Below are positions 34,837-45,145 of a DNA stretch of 64,000 nt, one piece after another (positions within the stretch are counted from its first letter, which is position 1; each line of letters opens with the position of its first letter). Both the position numbers and the translations under genes were made by a program. Under the pieces are notes generated by a model. That model was not told where the DNA came from. It made no database searches and was given only the letters and a program-made list of their open reading frames with translations. Source of the stretch: Butyricicoccus sp. (GTDB lineage: Bacteria; Bacillota; Clostridia; Oscillospirales; Butyricicoccaceae); contig JAGHIZ010000069.1 of assembly GCA_017886875.1 (NCBI GenBank), forward strand, positions 62,001 through 126,000, given 5' to 3'.

Positions 34837-37200
34837 ATGTCCAAACTTGTGATTGTAGAGTCACCAGCCAAAGCAAAGACCATTGGAAAATATTTAGGCT
34901 CTGATTATATAGTAAAAGCGTCTATGGGACATCTGCGTGATTTGCCAAAAAAGAAAATGAGCATAGATTTTGAAAATAATTTCGCTCCTGAATATGTGCC
35001 TGTAGAAGGTAAAGAAAAACTTATAAATGAACTTAAACTATCAGCAGAAGAAAGCGATTTTGTATATCTTGCAACTGACCCTGACCGAGAAGGTGAAGCT
35101 ATCTCTTGGCATTTAAAAGAGCTTTTAAATCTGCATGAGGGTGAATATAAAAGAGTTACTTTTAATGAAATCACTAAAAAAGCTGTGCGTTATGGTATAG
35201 AACACCCAAGAGATATTGATATGGATTTAGTTGATGCACAGCAAGCTAGACGTATATTAGATAGAATTGTAGGTTATAAATTATCGCCTTTTCTATGGAA
35301 AAAGGTTAAACGTGGATTAAGTGCTGGTCGTGTACAATCGGTTGCAACCCGTCTTGTGGTTGATAGAGAAAATGAAATACGAGCTTTTAATCCAGAAGAA
35401 TACTGGCAAATTGAAGCTAAACTTCAAACTAAAACAGGTGGTAAATTTACAGCTCGCTATTATAGTGACTCAGAGGGAAATAAAGAGCTTAAAAATGAAG
35501 AAAGTGCACAAAAAGTTGTAAATGAGGTCACAGGTAAGCCTTTTATAGTATCAAGTGTAAAAAAAGGTAAAAAGAAAAAATCGGCTCCTGCACCTTTTAC
35601 AACCTCTACACTTCAACAGGACGCAAGCAGAAAACTAAATATGACTCCAAGACGTACAATGAGTGTAGCTCAAGAGTTATATGAAGGCATTGAGATTGAT
35701 GGTTTAGGTTTAACAGGTCTTATAACTTATATGCGTACTGACTCACTTCGTTTATCTGATGAGGCAACAGCAGCAGCAGCAACTTTTATTAAAAGTAGAT
35801 ATGGTGAGAGCTACTACCCAGGAAAGCCTAGAGTTTTTAAAACTAAAGGTGGTGCTCAAGATGCACATGAAGCAATTAGACCATCTGATGTAACACTTGA
35901 GCCAGATAATATTAAATCAAGCCTTACACCTGACCAGTATAAGCTTTATAGATTAATTTGGTTAAGATTTGTCGCTTGTCAGATGTCTGATGCTATTTTA
36001 GACACTATTTCAGCTGATATATTAAGTGAAGGTTATATTTTTAGAGCTTCTGGTCATACAGTTGCATTTTCTGGCTTTACTGCGGTTTATGAGGAGTCAA
36101 CCGATGATGAAAAGCAAGGTGAAGCAGGTAAACCACTTCCACCTTTTGCTGAGGGTGATGAATTAAAGGCTGATGAAATAATTCCAAGTCAGCATTTTAC
36201 ACAGCCGCCTGCACGATACACAGAAGCGTCTTTGGTTCGTGCAATGGAGGAACGTGGTATAGGTCGTCCATCAACTTACGCACCTACTATTTCTACCATT
36301 GAGAGCAGAAACTATGTTGAAAAGGAAAGCCGTACACTAAGACCTACACCGCTTGGTGAAGGTGTAACAGGTTTGCTTGTTGATAAATTCCAAGTTGTTG
36401 CAGATTATGAATTTACTGCTAATATGGAAAGCCAACTTGATGAGGTTGAAGCAGGCAAGGAAAACTATGTAGATTTGCTTAGAAACTTCTATGATGGTTT
36501 TGAAAATTCCCTTGAAAAAGCAGAAGTAGACCTTGAAGGACAACGTATTAAAATACAAGACCAAGAAACAGATATAGAATGTGAGCTTTGCGGCAGAAAA
36601 ATGGTTATTAAAATCGGTCGTTTTGGTAAATTCCTTGCTTGTCCAGGATTTCCAGAGTGTAGCAACACAAAGGCAATCACAGAAGATACTGGTGCGTCAT
36701 GCCCTATTTGTGGTATGAAAGTGGTTAAAAAGAAATCTGCAAAGGGCTATGTTTATTATTCTTGTGATAAATACCCAACTTGTGATTTTATAACTTGGGA
36801 TAAACCTCTTAAATCTAAATGCCCAACCTGTGATTGTTCATTATTCCGTCATACTGATAGAGACTCTAAGGAAGTTAGGGACGTTTGTTTGCGTGAAGGT
36901 TGTGGATATAGTGAACTTGTAAAGGAAGGCGTATCACCAGAAGAAGCAGAGAAGAACCGTCAGCGTAGAGAAGCAAGAGCTGCAAAAGCTGCTGAACGTG
37001 AAGCTAAAAAGGCTGCTAAAGAGGCAGAGGAACAAGAGGAGAAAAAGACTGCTAAAAAGACAGCGACCAAAAAAACCACAACGAAAAAAACAACTACTAA
37101 AAAAACCACTGCTAAAAAGGCAGAAGGCTCAGAAACCGAACAAAAGCCTAAAAAAAGAGGTAGACCTAAAAAAACGGAGGAAACTGTAAATGCAGAATAA
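34837..37200 (+). CDS. topA: DNA topoisomerase I with a histone-like lysine-rich tail
   Basis: Relaxes negative supercoils by nicking one strand. The Toprim domain (residues 1-140, with the acidic triad region TDPDREGEA) and the type IA core with catalytic Y298 in GLITYMRTDS are intact. Three C-terminal zinc fingers follow (CELCGRKM, CPICGMKV, CPTCDCSL). After residue 700 comes an Ala/Glu/Lys helix and then a KKT-rich tail ending in an AT-hook-like KKRGRPKK, not part of the usual core. CGGAGG precedes the ATG. The stop overlaps trmFO by 11 bases. Confidence 0.95.
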   Translation: MSKLVIVESPAKAKTIGKYLGSDYIVKASMGHLRDLPKKKMSIDFENNFAPEYVPVEGKEKLINELKLSAEESDFVYLATDPDREGEAISWHLKELLNLHEGEYKRVTFNEITKKAVRYGIEHPRDIDMDLVDAQQARRILDRIVGYKLSPFLWKKVKRGLSAGRVQSVATRLVVDRENEIRAFNPEEYWQIEAKLQTKTGGKFTARYYSDSEGNKELKNEESAQKVVNEVTGKPFIVSSVKKGKKKKSAPAPFTTSTLQQDASRKLNMTPRRTMSVAQELYEGIEIDGLGLTGLITYMRTDSLRLSDEATAAAATFIKSRYGESYYPGKPRVFKTKGGAQDAHEAIRPSDVTLEPDNIKSSLTPDQYKLYRLIWLRFVACQMSDAILDTISADILSEGYIFRASGHTVAFSGFTAVYEESTDDEKQGEAGKPLPPFAEGDELKADEIIPSQHFTQPPARYTEASLVRAMEERGIGRPSTYAPTISTIESRNYVEKESRTLRPTPLGEGVTGLLVDKFQVVADYEFTANMESQLDEVEAGKENYVDLLRNFYDGFENSLEKAEVDLEGQRIKIQDQETDIECELCGRKMVIKIGRFGKFLACPGFPECSNTKAITEDTGASCPICGMKVVKKKSAKGYVYYSCDKYPTCDFITWDKPLKSKCPTCDCSLFRHTDRDSKEVRDVCLREGCGYSELVKEGVSPEEAEKNRQRREARAAKAAEREAKKAAKEAEEQEEKKTAKKTATKKTTTKKTTTKKTTAKKAEGSETEQKPKKRGRPKKTEETVNAE

Positions 37201-38497
37201 TGTAAGCGTAATCGGTGCAGGTCTTGCGGGATGTGAAGCCGCATGGCAACTTGCCGAGCGTGGTATAAATGTAACACTTTACGAAATGAAACCAGAGAAA
37301 AAAACTCCAGCTCATCATTCGGATAGCTTTGCTGAGCTTGTTTGTTCAAATTCCTTGCGTTCAAATGAACTTACAAATGCAGCTGGTCTTTTAAAAGAAG
37401 AACTTCGTTGTTTAGGTGGTCTGATTGTAAAGTGTGCCGATGAAAACCAAGTTGAAGCGGGTGGGGCATTAGCGGTTGATAGAGAAGCATTTGCGAAAGC
37501 TGTAACCGAAAAAATTAAAAATCACCCAAATATTAAAATTATTTATGGTGAAGTTACTCAAATTCCAAAAGATGGTCATGTTATTATTGCAACTGGTCCA
37601 CTCACTTCGGACGCACTTTTTGATGCTATACATGAAAAAGTCGGTGGTGATTTTCTGCATTTCTTTGATGCAGCTGCACCTATTGTAACTTTTGAATCTA
37701 TTGATATGGATAATGCGTATTTTGCATCTCGTTATGATAAAGGTACTCCAGACTATATAAATTGCCCTCTTTCTAAAGAGGAGTTTGACCCATTTTGGCA
37801 GGCTCTAACAACTGCAGAGGAAGCTGAAGTACATGGTTTTGAAGATAAACTTGTATTTGAGGGTTGTATGCCAATAGAAGTTAATGCAAGACGTGGGCAT
37901 GATACATTGCTTTTTGGTATTTTAAAGCCTGTTGGCTTGCCAGACCCTAAAACTGGTAAAGACCCTTATGCAGTTTTACAGCTTAGAAAAGATAATGCAC
38001 AAGGTAGCTTATATAATCTTGTTGGTTGTCAAACTCACCTTAAATGGGGTGAACAAAAGCGAATTTTTTCTATGATACCAGCACTAAAAAACGCTGAGTA
38101 TGTGCGTTATGGTGTTATGCATAGAAATACTTTCTTAGACTCTCCTAGACTGCTTGACCATAATTTTGCACTGCGTTCAGATAAGAGAATACGTTTTGCA
38201 GGTCAGATGACAGGTGTAGAAGGTTATGTTGAATCAAATGCTTCTGGATTTTTAGCAGGTCTTGCAACAGCAAATGAAATTTTAGGTAAGAAAGCACCTA
38301 ATTTCCCTCAAACAACTGCTATCGGTGCTTTAGGTCACTATATTTCAAATGAAACTGTTGTTAAATTCCAGCCAATGAATATAAACTTCGGTATTTTAGA
38401 GCCATTAGGCTATAAAATTCGAGGAAAAAAAGAAAAGAATATGAAAATTTCAGAGAGAGCACTCGAAATTATAGATAATATAAAGGGGGATATTTAG
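37190..38497 (+). CDS. trmFO: Folate-dependent tRNA (uracil-54 C5) methyltransferase TrmFO
   Basis: Makes ribothymidine at position 54 of tRNA using methylene-tetrahydrofolate and reduced FAD. The FAD-binding GAGLAGCEAAW is at residues 8-18, and LVCSNSLRSN and the CPLSKEEFDPFW, GCMPIEVNARRG and GQMTGVEGYVES motifs are all present. Length is 435 residues, normal. The start lies within the end of topA, preceded by CGGAGG (about 37174-37179). It is followed 2 bases later by plsX. Confidence 0.96.
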   Translation: MQNNVSVIGAGLAGCEAAWQLAERGINVTLYEMKPEKKTPAHHSDSFAELVCSNSLRSNELTNAAGLLKEELRCLGGLIVKCADENQVEAGGALAVDREAFAKAVTEKIKNHPNIKIIYGEVTQIPKDGHVIIATGPLTSDALFDAIHEKVGGDFLHFFDAAAPIVTFESIDMDNAYFASRYDKGTPDYINCPLSKEEFDPFWQALTTAEEAEVHGFEDKLVFEGCMPIEVNARRGHDTLLFGILKPVGLPDPKTGKDPYAVLQLRKDNAQGSLYNLVGCQTHLKWGEQKRIFSMIPALKNAEYVRYGVMHRNTFLDSPRLLDHNFALRSDKRIRFAGQMTGVEGYVESNASGFLAGLATANEILGKKAPNFPQTTAIGALGHYISNETVVKFQPMNINFGILEPLGYKIRGKKEKNMKISERALEIIDNIKGDI

Positions 38498-38499
38498 AA

Positions 38500-39522
38500 A
38501 TGAAAATTGCAGTTGATGCAATGGGTGGAGATAATGCACCTCTTGCACCGGTTTTAGGTGCTATTTTAGCAGTCAAGCAGTATGGTGAAGATGTTGTTTT
38601 AGTAGGTCAGCAAGATAAAATTAAAGCTATTTTAAAAGAAAATAATGCTGAAAATCTTTCTGGACTTCATATTGTACATGCACCTGATATTGTGGATATG
38701 CATGATGACCCATCAACTGTACTACGTAAAAAGCCACAAAGCTCTATGGCAGTTGCTTTGAAGCTAGTAAAAGATGGTGAAGCTGATGCTATTGTTTCTG
38801 CTGGCTCTACAGGTGCACTTCTTTCTGGTGCTACGCTTTTTTGTAAACGTATTAAAGGCATTAGACGAGGTGCAGTAGCTCCTGTTATGCCTTGTGCAAA
38901 TGGTCAGGTTATGCTTGTTGATGCAGGTGCAAACACCGAATGTACAGCCGAATATCTATTGCAGTTTGCTTTTTTAGGCTCGCTATATGCTGAAAAAATT
39001 AGAAAAATCAAAAATCCTCGTATTGGACTGGTAAACAATGGCACTGAGGACACAAAAGGCGATGCTATTCGTAAAGAAACTTATGCACTACTTAAAAAAG
39101 CTCATGATGAGGGCAGACTTAACTTTGTCGGCAATGTAGAAGGCAGTGATGTGCCACTCGGTAAATGCGATGTAGCTGTTTGTGATGGTTTTTCTGGCAA
39201 TGTAATGCTTAAAACCATTGAAGGTGTTGCCAAATTTATGGCTGCTGAAATTAAAAAGGTATTTACCCGAAATATGGGCACAAAAATTGGTTATCTGCTT
39301 TGTAAAGCAGGTATGGACGAATTTAAGGAAATGTTTAATCAAGATGTTATAGGTGGTGCACCATTTTTAGGAATTGCTCACCCTGTTATAAAGGCTCATG
39401 GCTCATCAAATGAAATTGCAATTATGAATGCTGTGCGTCAAGCTATTGAATACACAAAAAGCGGTATGATTGAAGCGGTAGAACAAAATATTGAACATAT
39501 GACAGTAAACAAGGAAGACTGA
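38500..39522 (+). CDS. plsX: Phosphate acyltransferase PlsX
   Basis: Makes acyl-phosphate from acyl-ACP, the first step of bacterial phospholipid synthesis. The opening IAVDAMGGDNAP, the central VSAGSTGALL and the CDGFSGNVMLKT motifs are diagnostic. It has 340 residues. It sits directly after trmFO and before an acyl carrier protein gene, its substrate carrier, in the classic plsX-acp-rnc order. Confidence 0.95.
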   Translation: MKIAVDAMGGDNAPLAPVLGAILAVKQYGEDVVLVGQQDKIKAILKENNAENLSGLHIVHAPDIVDMHDDPSTVLRKKPQSSMAVALKLVKDGEADAIVSAGSTGALLSGATLFCKRIKGIRRGAVAPVMPCANGQVMLVDAGANTECTAEYLLQFAFLGSLYAEKIRKIKNPRIGLVNNGTEDTKGDAIRKETYALLKKAHDEGRLNFVGNVEGSDVPLGKCDVAVCDGFSGNVMLKTIEGVAKFMAAEIKKVFTRNMGTKIGYLLCKAGMDEFKEMFNQDVIGGAPFLGIAHPVIKAHGSSNEIAIMNAVRQAIEYTKSGMIEAVEQNIEHMTVNKED

Positions 39523-39527
39523 TAATT

Positions 39528-39779
39528 TTGGATAGTAAGCAAATTAAATTATATAAAATTATATGTCAGCAGTTTGCTATAGATTTTGAAAAAATCACAG
39601 ATGAGACAAACTTCAGTGAAGAATTATATGCTGATTCTTTGGATATAATGGAATTATGTGATGTTTTAGAAGGGGAATTTGACATTCCTACACTTACACA
39701 AGATAAAATTGCTAGTATTCATAAAGTTGGCGATTTAATGAGGCTTATTGAGCCATATTATATGGACAATAGGGAATAA
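39528..39779 (+). CDS. acpP: Acyl carrier protein
   Basis: An 83-residue carrier that holds growing acyl chains on a phosphopantetheine arm. The attachment serine is S37 in ADSLDIMEL, and the helical pattern is normal, although the N-terminal part is diverged from E. coli AcpP. The start is a TTG at 39528, ten bases after AAGGAAG (39511-39517). It lies between plsX and rnc, typical of the fatty-acid/phospholipid gene order. Confidence 0.9.
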   Translation: MDSKQIKLYKIICQQFAIDFEKITDETNFSEELYADSLDIMELCDVLEGEFDIPTLTQDKIASIHKVGDLMRLIEPYYMDNRE

Positions 39780-39822
39780 CTTTTCCCTATTGTCAAATAT
39801 ATTTAGAAAGGATTGAGTTTAT

Positions 39823-40500
39823 ATGCTAAAAGATAAGATTAAATACGAATTTAAAAACAAAGTATTACTTCGTAAGGCTTTAACACATTCATCTTATGCT
39901 AATGAACAAAGAGCCAGACATTTACAAAATAATGAAAGACTTGAGTTTCTTGGCGACTCCGTACTAGGCTTTGTAACAGCAGATTATTTATATAATCAGT
40001 TTCCGGAATTACCAGAAGGTGAGCTTACAAAGCTTCGTGCAGCTATTGTTTGTGAGCAGGCATTGTATGAAGTGGCCAAGGAACTTGGCATAGATGGAGC
40101 AATTTGTTTAGGTCATGGCGAGGAAAGCAGCGGCGGTAGACAGCGTCCAAGCATTTTAGCTGATGCGGTTGAAGCTCTACTTGGAGCAATTTATTTAGAT
40201 GGCGGTATAGAACCTGCTAGAGAATTTGTGCTCAGTTTTATTCCTAAAAGTGCCGAGCGTGCAAGACAAGGCAGAATGTTCAAGGATTATAAAACTACAC
40301 TTCAAGAGATTGTACAGAAAAACCGTCAAGAAACACTTGAATATCGTCTTGCAGGTACAAGTGGTCCAGACCATGATAAAACATTTGATATGGAATTATT
40401 GCTAAATAGCAATGTTTTCGCAAGCGGTCAAGGCAGAAGTAAAAAAGAAGCCGAACAAATGGCAGCTAAACAGGCTCTTGCTCTTATGGGTTATCAATAA
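39823..40500 (+). CDS. rnc: Ribonuclease III
   Basis: Cuts double-stranded RNA, for example in rRNA precursors. The catalytic domain has the signature NERLEFLGDSVLG and the second acidic cluster ILADAVEALLGAIYLDGG. A double-stranded RNA-binding domain occupies about residues 155-225 (DYKTTLQEIVQ through KKEAEQMAAKQAL). Length is 225 residues. AGAAAGGA precedes the ATG. Confidence 0.96.
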   Translation: MLKDKIKYEFKNKVLLRKALTHSSYANEQRARHLQNNERLEFLGDSVLGFVTADYLYNQFPELPEGELTKLRAAIVCEQALYEVAKELGIDGAICLGHGEESSGGRQRPSILADAVEALLGAIYLDGGIEPAREFVLSFIPKSAERARQGRMFKDYKTTLQEIVQKNRQETLEYRLAGTSGPDHDKTFDMELLLNSNVFASGQGRSKKEAEQMAAKQALALMGYQ

Positions 40501-40507
40501 ATTATAA

Positions 40508-40535
40508 CGGGTATGGTAAAAGCCGTACCCGCTTT
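40508..40535 (+). terminator. Terminator between rnc and smc
   Basis: A 9-bp stem with one wobble pair (40508-40516 with 40523-40531) is followed by CTTTT. The T-run is short, so it may be partial. A 6-bp repeat AAGTGT/ACACTT lies nearer the smc start. Confidence 0.65.
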
Positions 40536-40621
40536 TATGTTAATTTGCATATTTCTTGATTATAAAGTGTGAACGTGTTACACTTATTATATTAAAAACA
40601 CTGCATAAATGAGGATACCAT

Positions 40622-43600
40622 ATGATTTTAAAGAGTTTATTGCTACAAGGCTTTAAATCCTTTCCAGATAAAACAGAAATACGCTTTTCAGGCGGTATGA
40701 CAGCGATTGTTGGCCCTAATGGTAGCGGAAAATCAAATATTTCAGATGCTTTGCGTTGGGTGCTTGGTGAACAATCATCTCGTATGCTTAGAGGTGCTAA
40801 AATGGAAGATGTTATTTTCGGCGGTACATCTAAAAGAGCACCTCTTGGATTTGCGGAAGTGTCACTCATTTTAGATAATAGCACTGGTATCTTTCAAAGT
40901 GAGCATACCGAAATTATGGTAACCCGTAGATATTATCGCTCTGGTGAAAGCGAATATTATTTAAATAAAAAGCATTGTAGATTAAAAGATATACATGAAC
41001 TTTTTATGGATACTGGTATTGGTAGAGAAGGTTATTCTATAATCGGTCAAGGTAGAATAGATGAGATTTTATCACTTAAAAGTGAAGACCGCAGAGAAAT
41101 ATTTGAAGAAGCAGCAGGTATAACTAAATTTAGATATCGTAAAGAGGAGTCTGAAAGAAAGCTTGCAGAGACAGAAGAAAATTTGACAAGAATAAGAGAT
41201 ATTTATAGCGAGCTTGAGGCACAGACAAAACCTCTTGAAAAGCAGGCAGAAAAGGCAAAACAATATTTAGCTTTTAGAGATGAACTTCGTGAAATCGAAA
41301 TTACACTTTGGCTTTTGGAATTAGATGATATTAAAAAAACTCAGTCTGAAGGCACTAAAAAGCTAGAAATCTGTCAAAAACAATTAGATAATACCAGAAA
41401 ATTAGTGTCTGATTTATATGAACAAACAGAGATAATATCAAGTAAAATTCATAAGACAGATATTGATGCTGATGAATTTAGGCGTTTATTAAGAGAAGAA
41501 GAACAAAAAAATGCTCAAAGACAAAGCGAAATCGCTGTTTTAAAGGCAAATATTCAAAATGCAAAACAAAATATAGAACGTACAAAGCAAGATGAGCAAA
41601 GAAGAATAGAACAAGCCCAGTCAATTAAAGCACAAAAATTAGAGCATTATAATCATTGTAAAGAGCTTGAACAAAATAAGGCAGATTTAAAAAAACAAAT
41701 AGATTTAGCTGAGCAAACAATCCAAACTGAAAAACAGAAAAAAGTTAAATTTATTGGTGAGCGTGATAAAATTCAAAATGAAATAGCTGTTTTAGATGGT
41801 GAGAATTTTAATATTTCTATGAAACTTACTGCTGCCAAAACTGCTCTTGAAGGCATGAGTGGAAGAACAAGTAATGTAGACAAAGAGGCTCAAAATATAC
41901 AAGACCAGTTGGAGCGTGAAAAACAAATTCAGCTTGCATATGAAAATAAATATATAAACTGTGAAAATAAAATTTTTGAGCTTGAAAAGCTGATTAATGA
42001 TAAAAAGCAAGTGGTTAAATCAACTAATGAGCAGCTTTTACAGCTTCAAAAGCGATATAATGAGTTAAGCATACAAAGCACAGATTGTCAAAACCGCTTT
42101 AAAATGCTTACAGAAATGCAAAAAGATTATGAGGGTTTTTCTCATGCGGTAAAGCTTATAATGAAACGTTCACAAAATGGTCAAATGCAAGGTATAAAAG
42201 GTCCTGTATCATCGCTTATTAGCACCAATGCAGATTATGTAGTTGCAATAGAAACTGCCTTAGGTGCAGCCGCTTCTAATATTGTGGTCGAAAACTCAAA
42301 TCATGCAAAACAGGCAATAAATTTTCTAAAAAATAATAATGGTGGTAGAGCAACTTTTTTACCAATGGATATTATTAAGCCATCAAATCTTAAAGAAACA
42401 GGCTTTGAAAATATGAATGGCTGTTTAGGTACAGCGGATAGCCTTGTACAGTGTGCAGATGAATACCAAAGTATTATTAAAAATTTACTTGCAAGAACGG
42501 TAATAGCTAAAGACTTAGATTGTGCTATGCAAATTGCAAAGGCTTATCAGCACCGTTTTCGTATAGTAACCCTTGATGGACAAATGATACAGGCAGGCGG
42601 TGCTATGACTGGTGGTTCGGTTTCCAAAACCACCGGTACTCTTGCTCGTTCAGACACTATAAAACAGCTTGAAAAAAATATCAGTGAAATTAAAAATGAA
42701 CTTGATACAACAAGAGAAAAAATAAACAAAACTGAAACAGAATTAAATAATGTAAAAATACAGCTTGAAAACTATATAAATGAAAATAATCAGCTTAAAG
42801 GGGAACAAACTAAACTTGATGCCCTTAAAAGTCAACATAAAACTATACTTGAGCGTGTAAATGAACAGTTTAATTCACTTTCTTTAGAGCAAACCGATAT
42901 TTTAAAAGCTAAATCCAGTTATGAAAACACGATTTTACAGCATGAAAAAGCTCAAAAAGAATTGTTTTCAAAATTAAATGCTCTAAAACAGGATTATCAA
43001 AATAAGCTTAATATTATTGCTGAATGTGAAAGCATTATAACAGAGCAGGAAACTAATCTTATAACACTTCGCACTAATATGGCTCAAAATAATGCTGAAA
43101 TAACATCTGAAAAACGTGCTATTTCTGACCTTGAAAATTTAAGTTTAGAAATGGTGCGAGGCTTAGAACAGATAAAACATGCATATTCAGAGTTTGAAAA
43201 GCAAATAAATGAATATAATGATAAAATTTCTAAGCTTGAAAGCAATGAAAACCAAAATGCAGAAAAGCAGCTTAAAGAAAAAATTCAAAATATAGCCCAA
43301 GTAAGGCTTAAACTTGAAAGCGAAAAAACAAACACAGAAAAACGTATTCAGCGAACAAATGAAGAACTTTTAGCACTTGAAAGAGAAAATGCTCGTCTTA
43401 CTGCTCAAAATATCCAAGTAGATGAGAAAAAGCAGCATATTTTAGATAAAATGTGGGAGCAATATCAGCTTACACCAAATTTAGCGGATAAATATAAAAT
43501 CCAAATAGAGAATAAATCTATTGCTAATAAAAAAATGCTTGATTTAAGAGATAATATGCGTAAACTTGGAAATGTAAATCTTGATGCGATTGAGCAATAT

Positions 43601-44191
43601 AAAACAATTATGGAGCGTTTTACATTCTTAGGTGAGCAAAAGCAGGATTTAGAATATGCTCAAAATGAATTATATGGTGTTATAAATCAGCTCACGGATA
43701 ATATGAGTAAGGTTTTTGAAAGGGAATTTGAAAAGCTTAATACATATTTTGGTGAAACTTTCAAGGAAATTTTCGGTGGTGGCACAGCAGAACTTAAACT
43801 TCAAGATAAAAAAGATATTTTAAACTGTGGTATAGATATTTTGGTTTGTCCTCCAGGAAAAGCAGTCAAAACTATAACTCTTTTATCTGGTGGTGAAAAG
43901 GCTTTTGTTGCCATCAGTCTATATTTTGCTATACTTAAATTAAGACCTACACCATTTACTGTGCTAGATGAAATTGAAGCAGCTCTTGATGATGTAAATG
44001 TTGCTAGATTTGCCGAATATGTCAAACGTCTTAGTGATAAAATTCAGTTTATTGTCATTACTCATCGTAGAGGTACTATGGAAAAATCAGATATGCTCTA
44101 TGGTGTTACAATGCAAGAGCGAGGAGTTAGCAGACTTTTAATGTTAAATCTTGCCGAGGCAGAAAAGAAATTTTCAGGCGAAATAAAATAA
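40622..44191 (+). CDS. smc: Chromosome partition protein SMC
   Basis: A 1189-residue chromosome-condensing ATPase that works with ScpA and ScpB. The N-terminal head has Walker A GPNGSGKS at 31-38; long coiled coils (about 165-500 and 670-1010) flank a hinge at about 510-660 with GIKGPVSSLI and the GGRATFLP region; the C-terminal head has the signature LSGGE at 1088-1092 and Walker B TVLDEIEAALDD. Length and order are normal. It begins the smc-ftsY operon. Confidence 0.96.
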   Translation: MILKSLLLQGFKSFPDKTEIRFSGGMTAIVGPNGSGKSNISDALRWVLGEQSSRMLRGAKMEDVIFGGTSKRAPLGFAEVSLILDNSTGIFQSEHTEIMVTRRYYRSGESEYYLNKKHCRLKDIHELFMDTGIGREGYSIIGQGRIDEILSLKSEDRREIFEEAAGITKFRYRKEESERKLAETEENLTRIRDIYSELEAQTKPLEKQAEKAKQYLAFRDELREIEITLWLLELDDIKKTQSEGTKKLEICQKQLDNTRKLVSDLYEQTEIISSKIHKTDIDADEFRRLLREEEQKNAQRQSEIAVLKANIQNAKQNIERTKQDEQRRIEQAQSIKAQKLEHYNHCKELEQNKADLKKQIDLAEQTIQTEKQKKVKFIGERDKIQNEIAVLDGENFNISMKLTAAKTALEGMSGRTSNVDKEAQNIQDQLEREKQIQLAYENKYINCENKIFELEKLINDKKQVVKSTNEQLLQLQKRYNELSIQSTDCQNRFKMLTEMQKDYEGFSHAVKLIMKRSQNGQMQGIKGPVSSLISTNADYVVAIETALGAAASNIVVENSNHAKQAINFLKNNNGGRATFLPMDIIKPSNLKETGFENMNGCLGTADSLVQCADEYQSIIKNLLARTVIAKDLDCAMQIAKAYQHRFRIVTLDGQMIQAGGAMTGGSVSKTTGTLARSDTIKQLEKNISEIKNELDTTREKINKTETELNNVKIQLENYINENNQLKGEQTKLDALKSQHKTILERVNEQFNSLSLEQTDILKAKSSYENTILQHEKAQKELFSKLNALKQDYQNKLNIIAECESIITEQETNLITLRTNMAQNNAEITSEKRAISDLENLSLEMVRGLEQIKHAYSEFEKQINEYNDKISKLESNENQNAEKQLKEKIQNIAQVRLKLESEKTNTEKRIQRTNEELLALERENARLTAQNIQVDEKKQHILDKMWEQYQLTPNLADKYKIQIENKSIANKKMLDLRDNMRKLGNVNLDAIEQYKTIMERFTFLGEQKQDLEYAQNELYGVINQLTDNMSKVFEREFEKLNTYFGETFKEIFGGGTAELKLQDKKDILNCGIDILVCPPGKAVKTITLLSGGEKAFVAISLYFAILKLRPTPFTVLDEIEAALDDVNVARFAEYVKRLSDKIQFIVITHRRGTMEKSDMLYGVTMQERGVSRLLMLNLAEAEKKFSGEIK

Positions 44192-44203
44192 GGAGTTTAA
44201 AAA

Positions 44204-45124
44204 ATGGGATTTTTTGATAAAATTAAAGCAGGGCTTAAAAAAACTACTGATGCTGTAAGCCAACAATTTGAGGATATTATGGCGTCTTTCGTTCAAGTTG
44301 ATGATGATTTATTAGATGAACTTGAAGAAGCTATGATTTTATCTGACCTTGGTGCAGGTGTTGCAGCAAAGGCTAGAGAGCAACTTAAAAAATCAGCTCA
44401 ACATAAAAAGGTTAATACTGCAAATGAGCTTAGAGCATTACTCAAAGAAGTATTAACTGATATGATGCTTGAAGATATACACCTAAACACTGAAAACGAA
44501 CCTGCGGTTATTTTGGTTATAGGTGTAAATGGTGTTGGCAAAACCACATCTATTGGTAAAATTGCCGCTCGTTACGTTGAACAGGGCAAGCGTGTAATGC
44601 TTGCCGCTGCTGACACCTTTAGAGCAGCGGCAGCTGACCAGCTAGAAATATGGGCAAAACGTGCAGGTGCAGAAATTGTACGTCATGGCGAGGGTGCAGA
44701 CCCTGCCGCTGTTGTATTTGATGCAATCGCTGCTGCAAAAGCTAGAGGTTGTGATATAATTATTATAGATACAGCGGGTAGACTGCATAACAAAGCTAAT
44801 CTTATGAATGAGCTTGCTAAAATCGACCGTATTTTAACAAGAGAGCTGCCAAATTCGTCAAGAGAAACTCTTTTAGTACTTGATGCAACTACTGGGCAAA
44901 ATGCAGTGCATCAAGCAGAGCAGTTTAACAAAGCGGCTGAGCTTACAGGCATTATATTAACAAAGTTAGATGGAACAGCCAAAGGCGGAATTGTTGTAGC
45001 AATTTCTGCAGGTCTTGGCGTTCCTGTAAAACTTGTTGGTGTGGGTGAAGGCTTAGATGACCTTATGGACTTTAATAGAGATGAATTTTTAGAGGCTTTA
45101 CTTCCACCTATTAAAGAAGAATAA
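44204..45124 (+). CDS. ftsY: Signal recognition particle receptor FtsY
   Basis: The membrane-associated GTPase that receives ribosome-SRP complexes and passes them to the Sec translocon. It has 306 residues with a short N domain (about 1-95) and the G domain: GVNGVGKTT at 107-115, DTFRAAAADQL, DTAGR and TKLDGTAKGG. The acidic A domain of the E. coli protein is absent, as in most Firmicutes. It follows smc by 12 bases with its own AAGGAG. Confidence 0.96.
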   Translation: MGFFDKIKAGLKKTTDAVSQQFEDIMASFVQVDDDLLDELEEAMILSDLGAGVAAKAREQLKKSAQHKKVNTANELRALLKEVLTDMMLEDIHLNTENEPAVILVIGVNGVGKTTSIGKIAARYVEQGKRVMLAAADTFRAAAADQLEIWAKRAGAEIVRHGEGADPAAVVFDAIAAAKARGCDIIIIDTAGRLHNKANLMNELAKIDRILTRELPNSSRETLLVLDATTGQNAVHQAEQFNKAAELTGIILTKLDGTAKGGIVVAISAGLGVPVKLVGVGEGLDDLMDFNRDEFLEALLPPIKEE

Positions 45125-45145
45125 TACATTAGAAGGGAGAAAGAT

